Below, piece by piece: positions 16,052-25,328 of a stretch of 64,000 nt of DNA. A program made the position numbers and the translations under genes. Source of the DNA: Pantoea rwandensis. GTDB taxonomy: Bacteria; Pseudomonadota; Gammaproteobacteria; Enterobacterales; Enterobacteriaceae. Location: assembly GCF_000759475.1 (NCBI RefSeq), contig NZ_CP009454.1, positions 4,154,001-4,218,000 of the forward strand, given 5' to 3'. The notes under the pieces are model-generated. The model did not search any database, was not told the DNA's origin, and saw nothing but the letters and a program-made list of their open reading frames with translations. Numbering within the stretch: position 1 is the first letter of the stretch; every line of letters begins with the position of its first letter.

Positions 16052-16969
16052 TTACTGCGGTGGGGACAGGCCTTCTGGCCCCACTGCGACCATGCGCACA
16101 TCCCGCGCTGGCGATTGCCCGTAAAAGCGGCTGTATTCGCGGCTAAACTGTGAAGCACTCTGATACCCCACGCGATACCCTGCGGTTCCCGCATCCAACT
16201 TATCAATCAGCATCAGACGCCGCGCTTCGTTAAGACGCAGCTGCTTTTGATACTGCATTGGTGTCATGGCTGTGACCGATTTGAAGTGATGGTGCAGCGA
16301 TGAAATACTCATGCCCACGCTGCTGGCCAGCTGATCCATCTTAAGCGGCTGATGAAAGTTTTCGCGTAGCCAACGTGCCGCGCGCGCCACTTTGTTGCCC
16401 GGCCGTTCCGTCAACGCCATGTTGAGGATGCGCGGCCCTTCCGGACCAGTGAGGAGTCGATAGAAAATTTCCTGTTCAATTAACGGTGCCAGCGCCGGAA
16501 TATCCTGGGGCTGATCCAGCAGCTCAATCAGGCGGATCACGGCATCGACCAGTGGCGGCGCCACTTTGTGTACCGTAATCCCACGTTCATTGGTTACCGT
16601 TGCGCCAATCTGCTGTAGCGGGAAATGTTCGAGGTAGTGCATCAGGCGCGTTTCGTTGATGGTGATCCCGACGCCCAGATTCGGTTTTTCCGCCGTAGCC
16701 TGCACCACGCAGGATTGCACCGGCATATCCAGCGTCACTAACAGCAGATCGCCCGGTCCGTAATGCATCACGTCTTCACCCATGCGCAATGCTTTTTGCC
16801 CTTGCGCCACCAGTGCAAAACTGGCCCAGGTGGCAATGTGCGACAGGCTCGTGGGTTTGGAGCTTCGGCCAAAAGAGAGAAAATCGATGGGGCTGAAGTG
16901 GCGGCCATCTTCGGGGGTATGGCGAGCGATCATCGCCACCAACTGCTGCCACTGTTCCTGATGAATCAT
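16052..16969 (-). CDS. AraC-family transcriptional regulator
   Basis: Predicted DNA-binding regulator, 305 residues. The N-terminal effector half (about 1-190) is of the AraC_N type with MHYGPGDLLLVTLDMPVQS. The C-terminal half has two helix-turn-helix units: MDQLASSVGMSISSLHHHFK and the second ending SASQFSREYSRFYG. The start at 16967-16969 (MIHQEQWQQL) has GGAG 10 bp upstream; longer frames run into the divergent promoter. It is divergent from the short-chain dehydrogenase and separated by 183 bp carrying a phased direct repeat, so it probably controls that gene and perhaps itself. The inducer is unknown. Confidence 0.88.
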   Translation of the reverse strand: MIHQEQWQQLVAMIARHTPEDGRHFSPIDFLSFGRSSKPTSLSHIATWASFALVAQGQKALRMGEDVMHYGPGDLLLVTLDMPVQSCVVQATAEKPNLGVGITINETRLMHYLEHFPLQQIGATVTNERGITVHKVAPPLVDAVIRLIELLDQPQDIPALAPLIEQEIFYRLLTGPEGPRILNMALTERPGNKVARAARWLRENFHQPLKMDQLASSVGMSISSLHHHFKSVTAMTPMQYQKQLRLNEARRLMLIDKLDAGTAGYRVGYQSASQFSREYSRFYGQSPARDVRMVAVGPEGLSPPQ

Positions 16970-17053
16970 GCGTTGCGCACTCCGTGATGAGTGATCACTG
17001 TCCCCGCATTCTCGCCTTTCGCTCGCGTTACGCCTAGTCCCTGCACAGCACAT

Positions 17054-17088
17054 TTGCAGGATTGTGCAAAAAGCTTGCAGGATTGCGC
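17054..17088. promoter_or_regulatory. Phased direct repeat, probable AraC-family operator
   Basis: TTGCAGGATTGTGC (17054-17067) and TTGCAGGATTGCGC (17075-17088) match at 13 of 14 bases and are offset by exactly 21 bp, two helical turns. They lie in the AraC/SDR divergent gap, 65 bp before the SDR start codon. Directly repeated half-sites at this spacing are typical for AraC-family dimers. Confidence 0.7.
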
Positions 17089-17152
17089 TACCGCAAAATT
17101 GTAGGGACAGCGCATGCTTACCCTTCCCCGAATTCTCAGGTGGAGAAACACA

Positions 17153-17899
17153 ATGAAAGCACTTGAAGGCAAAATCGCGCTGGTGACGGGCGCCTCGAAA
17201 GGCATTGGCGCCGCCATTGCTATGACTTTCGCGGCGGCCGGCGCTCGCGTCATTGTTAATTACCGCCAGGATGAAGCGGGTGCGGCAGATGTGGTCACGG
17301 ACATCTGCGAGCTAGGCAGCGATGCCATTGCGGTACAAGCAGATATCTCCCGCGAGGCCGATGTGCAGCGTTTATTCGCGCGCAGCATCGAGCAGTTTGG
17401 CGCACCGGATATCGTGGTCAACAATGCCGGTATTTTCCATCACGGCGATTTCGCCGAACTCAGCCTCAGTGAAATGCAGCAGCAGCTCAATGTAAATGTA
17501 TTGGGCACGTTACTGGTCTGCCAGCAGGCGGCGAAACATTTCCCGGCTCGCGGGGGCACCATCATTAACCTGAGCGCCCTTAACAGCCAACGCAGCACAC
17601 CCGGCTCGGTGTTATGGGCAGCGACCAAAGGGGCGATTGATACCTTAACCCAGGGCCTGGCGCGTGAGCTCGGGCCGCGTAATATCCGCGTCAATGCGCT
17701 GGCACCGGGAATCATCCTGACCGAAGGTTTACTGGCTGCCAAGAAGATGAATCCGGATGTCAAAGCGAAACTGATCGCTGCTACGCCGTTGGGACGATTT
17801 GGTCTGCCGGAAGATGTGGCGCAGGTTGCCCTGTTTCTGGCTTCAGAAGAGTCAGCCTACGTCAGTGGAGAGCGGGTGTTGATTGCCGGCGGCGTGTAA
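17153..17899 (+). CDS. Short-chain dehydrogenase/reductase with Trp at the catalytic Tyr position
   Basis: SDR-family protein, 248 residues. Cofactor motif TGASKGIG at residues 12-19, NNAG at 90-93, Asn in the NVNVLG helix at about 115-117, and Ser141 in INLSALNS. The catalytic YxxxK reads WAATK (Trp155, Lys159); the codon at 17615-17617 is TGG. The loss of Tyr suggests altered or absent reductase activity. The ATG has GTGGAGA 8 bp upstream. It is divergent from the AraC gene and convergent with deaD, separated by a two-way terminator. Substrate is not predictable. Confidence 0.9.
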   Translation: MKALEGKIALVTGASKGIGAAIAMTFAAAGARVIVNYRQDEAGAADVVTDICELGSDAIAVQADISREADVQRLFARSIEQFGAPDIVVNNAGIFHHGDFAELSLSEMQQQLNVNVLGTLLVCQQAAKHFPARGGTIINLSALNSQRSTPGSVLWAATKGAIDTLTQGLARELGPRNIRVNALAPGIILTEGLLAAKKMNPDVKAKLIAATPLGRFGLPEDVAQVALFLASEESAYVSGERVLIAGGV

Positions 17900-17920
17900 C
17901 GTTTAATTTACGAACATAAA

Positions 17921-17948
17921 AAAGGGACGCCGTGGCGTCCCTTTTTAT
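17921..17948. terminator. Two-way terminator between the SDR gene and deaD
   Basis: GGGACGCC (17924-17931) pairs with GGCGTCCC (17934-17941), flanked by A and T runs on both sides, so it can end both converging transcripts. Confidence 0.9.
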
Positions 17949-17965
17949 TTTTTAGCGTTTATCGC

Positions 17966-19870
17966 TTACGCGTCACGACGACGTGGTGCAGAAGCACCTT
18001 CTGGACGTGGGCCACGACCGCCTTCACGGCTGAAGCGTCCGCCTTCACGGCCTGAGTCACGACCACCTTCACGACGCTCAGAGAAGCGACGCGGTGCGCC
18101 TTCGCCACGCGGTGCGCCATTACCACGACGCTCACCATCACGACCGCCTGGACGACGTTCACTACGTTCGAACGCAGGAGCATCACCCATCAACTGCATG
18201 TTCATCGGCTTGTTCAGAATGCGCGTGCGAGTGAAGTGTTGCAGAACTTCGCCCGGCATACCTTTTGGCAGCTCGATAGTTGAGTGGGTACCAAACAGCT
18301 TGATGTTACCGATGTAACGGCTGCTGATGTCACCTTCGTTAGCGATCGCGCCCACGATATGACGAACTTCAACACCATCATCACGGCCCACTTCAATGCG
18401 GTACAGCTGCATTTCGCCAACGTCACGACGTTCACGACGTGGAGCGCCATCACGGTCACCGCGATCGCCACGGCTTTCGCGTGGACCACGTGAGTCGCGA
18501 GAATCACGACGATCATCACGGTCGCGGAACTCACGACGTGGTGGACGTGGTGCTTCTGGTGGCAGAATCAGTGGACGTTCGCCCTGTGCCATTTTCAGCA
18601 GTGCTGCGGCCAGTGTTTCGAGATCCAGATCTTCGCCCGGCTGCATTTTGCTCAGCAGTGCACGGTACATATCCAGATCGCTGCTTTCCAGCTGCAGCTG
18701 TACTTTGGCGGCGAATTTAGCCAGACGGCGCTCGCTCAGCAGTTCTGCATTTGGCAGTTCAACTTCTGGAATAGTCAGCTTCATGGTGCGTTCGATGTTA
18801 CGCAGCAGACGACGCTCGCGGTTCTCAACGAATAGCAGCGCACGGCCCGCACGACCTGCACGACCAGTACGGCCGATACGGTGAACGTAAGACTCAGCAT
18901 CCATTGGGATGTCATAGTTAACAACCAGGCTGATACGCTCAACGTCCAGACCACGTGCGGCAACGTCGGTTGCGATCAGGATGTCCAGACGGCCATCTTT
19001 CAGGCGCTCCAGTGTCTGCTCACGCAGAGCCTGGTTCATGTCACCGTTCAGTGCTGCGCTGTTATAGCCGCTGCGCTCCAGCGCTTCAGCCACTTCCAGC
19101 GTGGCGTTTTTGGTACGCACGAAGATGATGGCAGCATCGAAGTCTTCCGCTTCCAGGAAACGCACCAGCGCGTCAGTTTTACGGCCGTAAGCGGTCCAGT
19201 AAGACTGAGAAATGTCAGGACGCGTGGTCAGGCTTGACTGAATGCGCACTTCCTGTGGATCTTTCATGAAGCGTTTGGTGATACGACGAATCGCTTCTGG
19301 CATGGTTGCTGAGAACAGCGCGGTCTGGTGACCGTCTGGGATCTGCGCCATGATGGTTTCAACGTCTTCGATGAAGCCCATACGCAGCATTTCATCAGCT
19401 TCGTCCAGCACCAGACCGCGCAGGTTAGACAGATCTAACGTGCCGCGTTTCAGGTGGTCCAGCAGACGACCAGGCGTACCTACGACAACCTGTGGCCCCT
19501 GGCGCAGTGCGCGCAGCTGAACGTCATAACGCTGGCCGCCGTACAGGGCAACCACGTTCACGCCACGCATGTGTTTAGAGAATTCCGTCATGGCTTCAGC
19601 AACCTGAACAGCCAGTTCGCGGGTTGGAGCCAGCACCAGAATCTGTGGTGCGCGGACAGTTGGATCAATGTTGTTCAGTAACGGCAGGGAGAATGCCGCT
19701 GTTTTACCACTCCCGGTCTGCGCCATACCCAGCACATCACGGCCCGCCAGCAGGTGAGGAATACACTCAGCCTGGATTGGGGATGGCTTTTCGTAGCCCA
19801 TACCGTTCAGTGATTCGAGGATGTCAGCGTTCAGGCCAAGGTCAGAAAAAGTGGTTTGAATATCAGTCAT
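17966..19870 (-). CDS. deaD: Cold-shock DEAD-box RNA helicase DeaD (CsdA)
   Basis: ATP-dependent RNA helicase acting in ribosome assembly, mRNA decay and translation at low temperature. 634 residues. Q-motif [14 protein letters not shown], Walker [13 protein letters not shown] box at [13 protein letters not shown] motif LFSATMP and the C-terminal [11 protein letters not shown] are all present. A DbpA-like RNA-binding region ([22 protein letters not shown]) precedes a low-complexity Arg/Gly-rich tail of about 70 residues with repeated RREGGR-like units. The ATG at 19868-19870 fits homology; an upstream GTG adds three residues. The small frame yrbN lies directly upstream. Confidence 0.97.
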   Translation of the reverse strand: MTDIQTTFSDLGLNADILESLNGMGYEKPSPIQAECIPHLLAGRDVLGMAQTGSGKTAAFSLPLLNNIDPTVRAPQILVLAPTRELAVQVAEAMTEFSKHMRGVNVVALYGGQRYDVQLRALRQGPQVVVGTPGRLLDHLKRGTLDLSNLRGLVLDEADEMLRMGFIEDVETIMAQIPDGHQTALFSATMPEAIRRITKRFMKDPQEVRIQSSLTTRPDISQSYWTAYGRKTDALVRFLEAEDFDAAIIFVRTKNATLEVAEALERSGYNSAALNGDMNQALREQTLERLKDGRLDILIATDVAARGLDVERISLVVNYDIPMDAESYVHRIGRTGRAGRAGRALLFVENRERRLLRNIERTMKLTIPEVELPNAELLSERRLAKFAAKVQLQLESSDLDMYRALLSKMQPGEDLDLETLAAALLKMAQGERPLILPPEAPRPPRREFRDRDDRRDSRDSRGPRESRGDRGDRDGAPRRERRDVGEMQLYRIEVGRDDGVEVRHIVGAIANEGDISSRYIGNIKLFGTHSTIELPKGMPGEVLQHFTRTRILNKPMNMQLMGDAPAFERSERRPGGRDGERRGNGAPRGEGAPRRFSERREGGRDSGREGGRFSREGGRGPRPEGASAPRRRDA

Positions 19871-19886
19871 GTAGTACACGTGCCTC

Positions 19887-19943
19887 TTAGATTGCGGCGG
19901 CCAGTCTACATAACTCGTCGTGAAAATTTTCAGTCATTTTCAT
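19887..19943 (-). CDS. yrbN: YrbN small protein / deaD leader peptide
   Basis: An 18-residue frame ([18 protein letters not shown]) ending 16 bp before the deaD start. The core [12 protein letters not shown] matches what I recall of E. coli YrbN, which sits in the same place between nlpI and deaD. Conservation of such a short peptide suggests it is translated. Its role is unknown; translation up to deaD hints at leader-type control of the helicase, which is inference. No strong ribosome site is seen upstream. Confidence 0.7.
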   Translation of the reverse strand: MKMTENFHDELCRLAAAI

Positions 19944-20046
19944 CAAAAAGTGTGAACCGGCTCAAATTAGAAGTTTTGACGAACAGAAAAGCCCTCACCT
20001 TGAAGATGATGACTTTACAAGTATTCAGGCAATAAAAGTTCGTCAG

Positions 20047-20931
20047 CTATTGCTGGTCAGATTCTGATAAATCGTCTTGTGTCTGGCCGAGTTGCGCCAG
20101 TTCCAACAATGCGTATCGGTGCTCAACAAAGTTGTTAACATTGTTAGCGACCGCCAGTTTGAACAACGCTTTCGCGTCGTCCTTCTCCCCCAGACTTAGG
20201 TAGTACTTACCTAAATAGAAGTTGGTTTCACTGAGATGTTCAGCGAGCGAGGTGTTATCCGTTGCGTCCGCCTTGAGACGTTCCATCAGCGTTTTTTCAC
20301 TGATGTCGCCAAGGTAGAACTCGACAATATTCCATCCCCATTGGTCCCGGACCGCTTTGTCATGTCGCTGTCTCAGCGTGACTTTGGCCTTGTCGGCGTC
20401 CATATCGCTTTCAACGAGATAGAGCCAAAGGCTGCGGAAAGGATCGTTAGGATCGTCTTGATAAAACGCCAGCAGATCATCTTGCGCTAACTTGTATCGA
20501 CCGCCGTAATAGAGGGCGATACCACGGTTTAAATGCGCATAGTTGTAAGTTGGATCAAGCTCAAGTACAGAATCAAACGCTTCATAGGCAGCATCAAAAT
20601 TGCCTGCCTGCGTTAAATATATACCGAGGTAGTTAAACACCTCAGGCATATCCGGTCTTATAGACAGCGCTTGCGAGAAATCGTTTCGCGCTAATGCCCT
20701 CAGACCCAAACTATCATACAACACTCCGCGCTCATATAATAGCTGTGCGCGTTCATCATCGGTCAGGGCACGACTGGCAAGAATTTGTTCCATTCGCGCC
20801 AGGATCACCTCTTGCTGCAGTGTGGGCTGCAAAGGTACTGCCAGAACTTCGTTCTTACGCCAATTGGAGTTGCTGCATCCTGCCAGCGTGATAGCTGTCG
20901 CAACAAAACACCAGCGCAAAAAAGGCTTCAT
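20047..20931 (-). CDS. nlpI: Lipoprotein NlpI (TPR scaffold)
   Basis: Outer-membrane lipoprotein that scaffolds peptidoglycan hydrolases and delivers MepS to the protease Prc. 294 residues, the E. coli length. Signal with lipobox LAGC (lipid-modified Cys about residue 19). Tetratricopeptide repeats run from about residue 60 ([42 protein letters not shown]) and a further helical repeat region near 195-280. It lies between pnp and deaD, as in E. coli. Confidence 0.96.
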   Translation of the reverse strand: MKPFLRWCFVATAITLAGCSNSNWRKNEVLAVPLQPTLQQEVILARMEQILASRALTDDERAQLLYERGVLYDSLGLRALARNDFSQALSIRPDMPEVFNYLGIYLTQAGNFDAAYEAFDSVLELDPTYNYAHLNRGIALYYGGRYKLAQDDLLAFYQDDPNDPFRSLWLYLVESDMDADKAKVTLRQRHDKAVRDQWGWNIVEFYLGDISEKTLMERLKADATDNTSLAEHLSETNFYLGKYYLSLGEKDDAKALFKLAVANNVNNFVEHRYALLELAQLGQTQDDLSESDQQ

Positions 20932-21020
20932 TTCCCACTCCCGAATACAAACATTGGGATGACCATCCTGTCATCCGCCTGCTGTGCACAAGGATTCCCG
21001 CCCTCGCGATGATCCAAACA

Positions 21021-21045
21021 CTTCTCCCCGCAGAGCAGGGAGAAG
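21021..21045 (-). terminator. Hairpin after pnp
   Basis: CTTCTCCC (21021-21028) pairs with GGGAGAAG (21038-21045) just beyond the pnp stop on the minus strand. The T run is weak (TGTTTGG), so this may be a partial terminator or a 3' stabilising hairpin before nlpI. Confidence 0.5.
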
Positions 21046-21060
21046 CCAATCAGTAAACGC

Positions 21061-23196
21061 TTACTCGGCGTCAGATGCATTCGTTGCAGCAGGGGTTTCT
21101 TCCGCTGGTTTCTGCTCTGTCGCTTCTTTGATGCTCAGGCGAACGCGGCCCTGACGGTCCACTTCCATCACTTTCACTGGAACTTCCTGACCCATCTGCA
21201 GATAGTCGGTCACTTTCTCAACACGCTTGTCAGCGATCTGAGAGATGTGGACCAAACCTTCTTTACCGCCGCCGATCGCCACGAAGGCACCGAAATCAAC
21301 GATACGCGTCACTTTACCGGCATAGATACGACCCACTTCGATTTCAGCGGTGATCTCTTCGATACGACGAATCGCTTCTTTCGCTTTGTTGCCGTCGGTT
21401 GCTGCGATTTTCACGGTGCCATCATCTTCGATTTCGATGGTGGTGCCGGTTTCTTCGGTCAGCGCACGGATAACAGAACCGCCTTTACCGATGACATCTT
21501 TGATCTTGTCTGAATTGATCTTGATGGTGTAAATGCGCGGTGCGAACTCAGAGATTTCCTGACGCGGTGTACTGATTGCCTGCTCCATCACGCTCAGGAT
21601 GTGCAGACGCGCACCTTTAGCCTGGTTCAGAGCAACCTGCATGATTTCGCGGGTGATACCTTCAATTTTGATATCCATCTGCAGTGCAGTGATACCGTCG
21701 CGGCTACCCGCCACTTTGAAGTCCATATCGCCGAGATGATCTTCATCGCCCAGGATGTCAGACAGAACCACAAAGTTCTCATCTTCTTTAACCAGACCCA
21801 TCGCAATACCGGCTACGGCAGCTTTGATCGGAACACCTGCGTCCATCAGTGCCAGAGAGGCACCACACACGGAAGCCATTGAAGAAGAACCGTTAGATTC
21901 GGTGATTTCAGACACCACACGTACGGTGTACGGGAACTCTTCCTGCTTAGGCATCACTGCCAGCACGCCGCGCTTCGCCAGACGACCGTGACCAATTTCA
22001 CGACGCTTCGGTGAGCCAACCATACCGGTTTCGCCCACAGAGTACGGAGGGAAGTTGTAGTGGAACAGGAAGCTGTCAGTACGCTCGCCCATCAGCTCGT
22101 CCAGATTCTGTGCATCACGGGCAGTACCCAGAGTTGCAGTGACCAGAGCCTGAGTTTCACCACGAGTGAACAGAGAAGAACCGTGTGTACGTGGCAGTAC
22201 GCCAGTGCGCACGTCCAGACCACGAATCATATCTTTTTCGCGGCCATCGATACGTGGCTCACCACGGATGATGCGGCTACGCACCACGCTCTTCTCGAGA
22301 TCGTGAACGATGTCAGCTATTTCGCCAGCATCCAACGTTTCGTCTTCAGCCTGCAGCGCAGCGATAGTCGCGTCTTTAACCGCGCCAACCTGCGTGTAAC
22401 GCTCTTGCTTATCAGTGATGCGGTAAGCATCAGCAATACCGGCTTCTGCCAGTGCAGCAACACGTGCAATCAGTGCATCGTTTGCTGGCTCTGGCTGCCA
22501 ATCCCAACGCGGTTTGCCTGCTTCACCAACCAGTGAGTTGATGTTTTCAATCACAACCTGCTGCTGATCGTGGCCGAATACCACCGCGCCCAGCATCTGA
22601 TCTTCGGTCAGCACTTCTGCTTCAGATTCAACCATCAGAACCGCGTTCTGCGTACCGGCAACCACCAGGTCCAGACGTGAGGTTTTGATCTCATCAGCAG
22701 TTGGGTTCAGAACGTACTGGTCGTTGATGTAACCCACGCGCGCTGCACCGATTGGGCCGTTGAATGGCAGACCAGACAGAGCCAATGCAGCAGAGGCACC
22801 GATCATCGCAACGATGTCCGGGTTAACCTGTGGGTTGACAGAAACAACGGTCGCAATAACCTGCACTTCGTTGATGAAACCTTCCGGGAACAGTGGACGC
22901 ACTGGACGGTCAATCAGACGAGAAATCAGGGTTTCGCCTTCGCTTGGACGGCCTTCACGACGGAAGAAACTACCCGGGATACGACCAGCAGCGTAAGTAC
23001 GCTCCTGATAGTTAACCGTCAGCGGGAAGAAATCCTGACCTGGTTTGGTTTTTTTCTGGCCAACAACAGTCACGAATACCGCGGTGTCATCCATGCTCGC
23101 CATAACTGCTGCAGTGGCCTGGCGCGCCATCATGCCGGTTTCCAGCGTGACGGTATGCTGACCATATTGGAATTTGCGTACGATCGGGTTCAGCAA
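21061..23196 (-). CDS. pnp: Polynucleotide phosphorylase
   Basis: Phosphorolytic 3'-to-5' exoribonuclease and degradosome component, trimeric. 711 residues (E. coli 711). Two RNase PH domains: the first with [16 protein letters not shown], the second with [18 protein letters not shown] and the catalytic region [19 protein letters not shown]. These are followed by a KH domain ([17 protein letters not shown]) and an S1 domain ([20 protein letters not shown]), then a short acidic-Ala tail. It lies downstream of rpsO with a 311-bp leader containing an RNase III-type stem. Confidence 0.98.
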   Translation of the reverse strand: MLNPIVRKFQYGQHTVTLETGMMARQATAAVMASMDDTAVFVTVVGQKKTKPGQDFFPLTVNYQERTYAAGRIPGSFFRREGRPSEGETLISRLIDRPVRPLFPEGFINEVQVIATVVSVNPQVNPDIVAMIGASAALALSGLPFNGPIGAARVGYINDQYVLNPTADEIKTSRLDLVVAGTQNAVLMVESEAEVLTEDQMLGAVVFGHDQQQVVIENINSLVGEAGKPRWDWQPEPANDALIARVAALAEAGIADAYRITDKQERYTQVGAVKDATIAALQAEDETLDAGEIADIVHDLEKSVVRSRIIRGEPRIDGREKDMIRGLDVRTGVLPRTHGSSLFTRGETQALVTATLGTARDAQNLDELMGERTDSFLFHYNFPPYSVGETGMVGSPKRREIGHGRLAKRGVLAVMPKQEEFPYTVRVVSEITESNGSSSMASVCGASLALMDAGVPIKAAVAGIAMGLVKEDENFVVLSDILGDEDHLGDMDFKVAGSRDGITALQMDIKIEGITREIMQVALNQAKGARLHILSVMEQAISTPRQEISEFAPRIYTIKINSDKIKDVIGKGGSVIRALTEETGTTIEIEDDGTVKIAATDGNKAKEAIRRIEEITAEIEVGRIYAGKVTRIVDFGAFVAIGGGKEGLVHISQIADKRVEKVTDYLQMGQEVPVKVMEVDRQGRVRLSIKEATEQKPAEETPAATNASDAE

Positions 23197-23270
23197 AATT
23201 TAAGTCCTTAAATTCGAGGGGCTGAGCACTTTTGGGCTCGCCGGGGTTTACCGATCTTTAGTTGCATCCT

Positions 23271-23325
23271 CGCGACTAATGACAATCTTCAACCGCTCAT
23301 GCGGTAAAGCCTCTCATTAGCCGCG
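23271..23325 (-). promoter_or_regulatory. pnp leader double-stranded stem (RNase III/autocontrol site)
   Basis: CGCGACTAATGA (23271-23282) pairs with TCATTAGCCGCG (23314-23325) with one A-C mismatch. A second small hairpin (ACCGC-TCAT-GCGGT) sits inside. In E. coli a similar leader stem is cut by RNase III and the product is then degraded by PNPase itself. The rest of the 311-bp rpsO-pnp gap shows only this stem and the rpsO terminator. Confidence 0.75.
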
Positions 23326-23396
23326 CGAAACGCTGCAAGCAAAGATCACTCTCAGCAACAATACATGAGTTTGGTACGGAATGCTGCGGATTGCTC

Positions 23397-23424
23397 GAAA
23401 AAAGGGGCCATAAAGGCCCCCTTT
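23397..23424 (-). terminator. rpsO terminator
   Basis: GGGGCC (23404-23409) pairs with GGCCCC (23415-23420) around ATAAA. A runs on the left give a T tract on the minus strand, the rpsO direction; a shorter T run on the plus side makes it weakly two-way. Confidence 0.85.
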
Positions 23425-23507
23425 TCGCGAAACTCGCACAAATCTGATCGTCAGATGCGCTTTTCTGCATAGTGCATGTGCTACATCGTTGATCAGATTC
23501 TTCAGAC

Positions 23508-23777
23508 TTAGCGACGCAGACCCAGGGTTTCGATCAGGCTGGTGTAACGTGCTACGTCTTTACGCTTCAGGTAGTCCAGCAGCTTACGACGCTGAGATAC
23601 CATGCGCAGCAGACCGCGACGGCTGTGGTGGTCTTTTTTGTGCTCAGAGAAGTGACCCTGCAGGTGGTTAATCTGAGCAGTCAGCAGAGCAACCTGAACT
23701 TCAGTTGAACCGCTGTCGTTAGCACCACGACCGAATTTAGCAACGATCTCTGCTTTAGCTTCTACGCTTAGAGACAT
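23508..23777 (-). CDS. rpsO: 30S ribosomal protein S15
   Basis: Primary 16S-binding protein of the small subunit platform; also binds its own mRNA to limit synthesis. 89 residues including Met, the family length. Begins [17 protein letters not shown] and contains [29 protein letters not shown]... with the highly conserved HHSRRGL stretch. GGAGTTC lies before the ATG. It is the last gene of the nusA-infB translation block before pnp. Confidence 0.98.
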   Translation of the reverse strand: MSLSVEAKAEIVAKFGRGANDSGSTEVQVALLTAQINHLQGHFSEHKKDHHSRRGLLRMVSQRRKLLDYLKRKDVARYTSLIETLGLRR

Positions 23778-23911
23778 AATGAACTCCGAAATAATAAATG
23801 AATGGTTGGGTGCCGATCTCTAATTCAGCAGCCCGCTTTAAAAGCCGCGCTATTCTACTCTTCGCCACATAGCAACGCAAATGCGCCGTTAGGTCTAAGT
23901 GAGCTTAATGA

Positions 23912-24856
23912 TTAGGCGGGAAACTCAACCACCAGACGACGCGGCGCCACGCGCCCATCCTCGGCGATTTCAGCCATGCCGATAAATTTGTGCTCTTCAC
24001 CTTCAGTGACACGCACTAACCCCTGTTCAGGCGCATTCGCCGCCTGCACTGGCATCCCCTGCTTGAAATAAGCGGCGACAGAGGGCAACAAATTCACGAT
24101 GGGGAACGCTTCCGCTGGGCTATCCATCGGCAGCAGCAGCGCATCAAGTGCACTGTAGTCTGGCGTTTCTGCTGCGTTGGCTTCCGCCGCCATCGCCTGC
24201 AACTGCTCAAAGGTGATCATGCGCTCAATCGGATACTTCGCCACCTGCAAACGACGCAACATAATCACATGTGCGCCACAGCCGAGCTTCTCACCGAGGT
24301 CATCAATGATGGTACGAATATAGGTACCTTTGGAAACGTGAATTTCCAGCTCCAGCTCATCGCCTTCCCAGCGTATAAACTGCAGTTCAAACACGGTAAT
24401 CGGACGCGCTTCACGCGGTACGGTAATGCCTTCACGCGCGTACTCATACAGCTTGCGGCCCTGATACTTTAGCGCAGAGAACATGGTGGGTACCTGTAAG
24501 GTGTCACCACGGAAGCTCTCCAGCGCCGCATCAAGCTGGGCTTGATTGAAGGTCACCTGGCGCGTTTCGACGATATTGCCATCAGCGTCTGAGGTATCCG
24601 TACGCTCGCCAAGGCGGGCAATAACACGATAGCGTTTATCGGAATCGAGCAGGAACTGCGAGAACTTCGTCGCTTCACCGAGGCAGATCGGCAGCATGCC
24701 TGTCGCCAGCGGATCAAGCGCTCCGGTGTGGCCCGCTTTGTTCGCGTGAAACAGGCGCTTCACTTTCTGCAGTACATCGTTGGAGGATGCGCCCTGATGT
24801 TTATCCAGCAGAAACACTCCGTGGACGTCGCGACCGCGACGACGAGGACGACTCAT
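23912..24856 (-). CDS. truB: tRNA pseudouridine(55) synthase TruB
   Basis: Makes pseudouridine 55 in the T loop of tRNAs. 314 residues. Motif [17 protein letters not shown] carries the catalytic Asp, with the KRY and [10 protein letters not shown] blocks downstream. A C-terminal PUA-like region ends the protein. AAGGAGG precedes the ATG, inside the end of rbfA, and the start shares one base with the rbfA stop (TAATG), indicating translational coupling. Confidence 0.98.
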   Translation of the reverse strand: MSRPRRRGRDVHGVFLLDKHQGASSNDVLQKVKRLFHANKAGHTGALDPLATGMLPICLGEATKFSQFLLDSDKRYRVIARLGERTDTSDADGNIVETRQVTFNQAQLDAALESFRGDTLQVPTMFSALKYQGRKLYEYAREGITVPREARPITVFELQFIRWEGDELELEIHVSKGTYIRTIIDDLGEKLGCGAHVIMLRRLQVAKYPIERMITFEQLQAMAAEANAAETPDYSALDALLLPMDSPAEAFPIVNLLPSVAAYFKQGMPVQAANAPEQGLVRVTEGEEHKFIGMAEIAEDGRVAPRRLVVEFPA

Positions 24857-25263
24857 TAGTCCTCCTTGTCATCTTCCGCCGGGCTTTCACCACGACGCTC
24901 AACGTCACTCTTGATCACGTTGCTAACCAGGTTTGACATCCGCATCCCTTCGATCAGCGAGTTGTCATAGAAGAAGGTCAGTTCAGGCACGATACGCAGA
25001 CGCATCGCCTTACCGACCAGAATACGGATATAGCCCGAGGCTTCTTTCAGCGCCTTGAGGCCATTTTTTACCGCATCTTCATCCCGGTCATTCAAAAAAG
25101 TTACGAACACTTTGGCATACGCCAGGTCACGCGACACTTCCACGCCGGATACCGTCACCATCATGCCGAGGCGTGGATCTTTAATTTCACGTTGCAGGAT
25201 AATTGCAATTTCTTTTTGCAGTTCCTGAGATACGCGCTGTGGGCGGCCAAATTCTTTTGCCAT
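24856..25263 (-). CDS. rbfA: 30S ribosome-binding factor A
   Basis: Cold-shock ribosome assembly factor needed for 16S 5'-end maturation, KH-like fold. 135 residues from [35 protein letters not shown] is the family signature. The ATG at 25261-25263 has GGGAG 9 bp upstream; the frame extends five codons further but without homology. A compact hairpin separates it from infB. Confidence 0.97.
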   Translation of the reverse strand: MAKEFGRPQRVSQELQKEIAIILQREIKDPRLGMMVTVSGVEVSRDLAYAKVFVTFLNDRDEDAVKNGLKALKEASGYIRILVGKAMRLRIVPELTFFYDNSLIEGMRMSNLVSNVIKSDVERRGESPAEDDKED

Positions 25264-25285
25264 TTTTCTTTCTCCCAAATAATTC

Positions 25286-25304
25286 GGGAGGCCAGAGGCC
25301 TCCC
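25286..25304 (-). other. Intra-operon hairpin between infB and rbfA
   Basis: GGGAGGCC (25286-25293) and GGCCTCCC (25297-25304) form a perfect 8-bp stem with a 3-nt loop. No T run follows on the minus strand, so it is more likely a processing or stability element than a terminator. Confidence 0.6.
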
Positions 25305-25328
25305 AAATTGCAACACATCAGATGATAA

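Noticed and set aside
23200..23507. Counterpart of the SraG small RNA between rpsO and pnp
   Set aside because: E. coli has SraG here on the opposite strand, and a weak plus-strand terminator exists, but I could not see a convincing promoter or recall the sequence well enough to call it.
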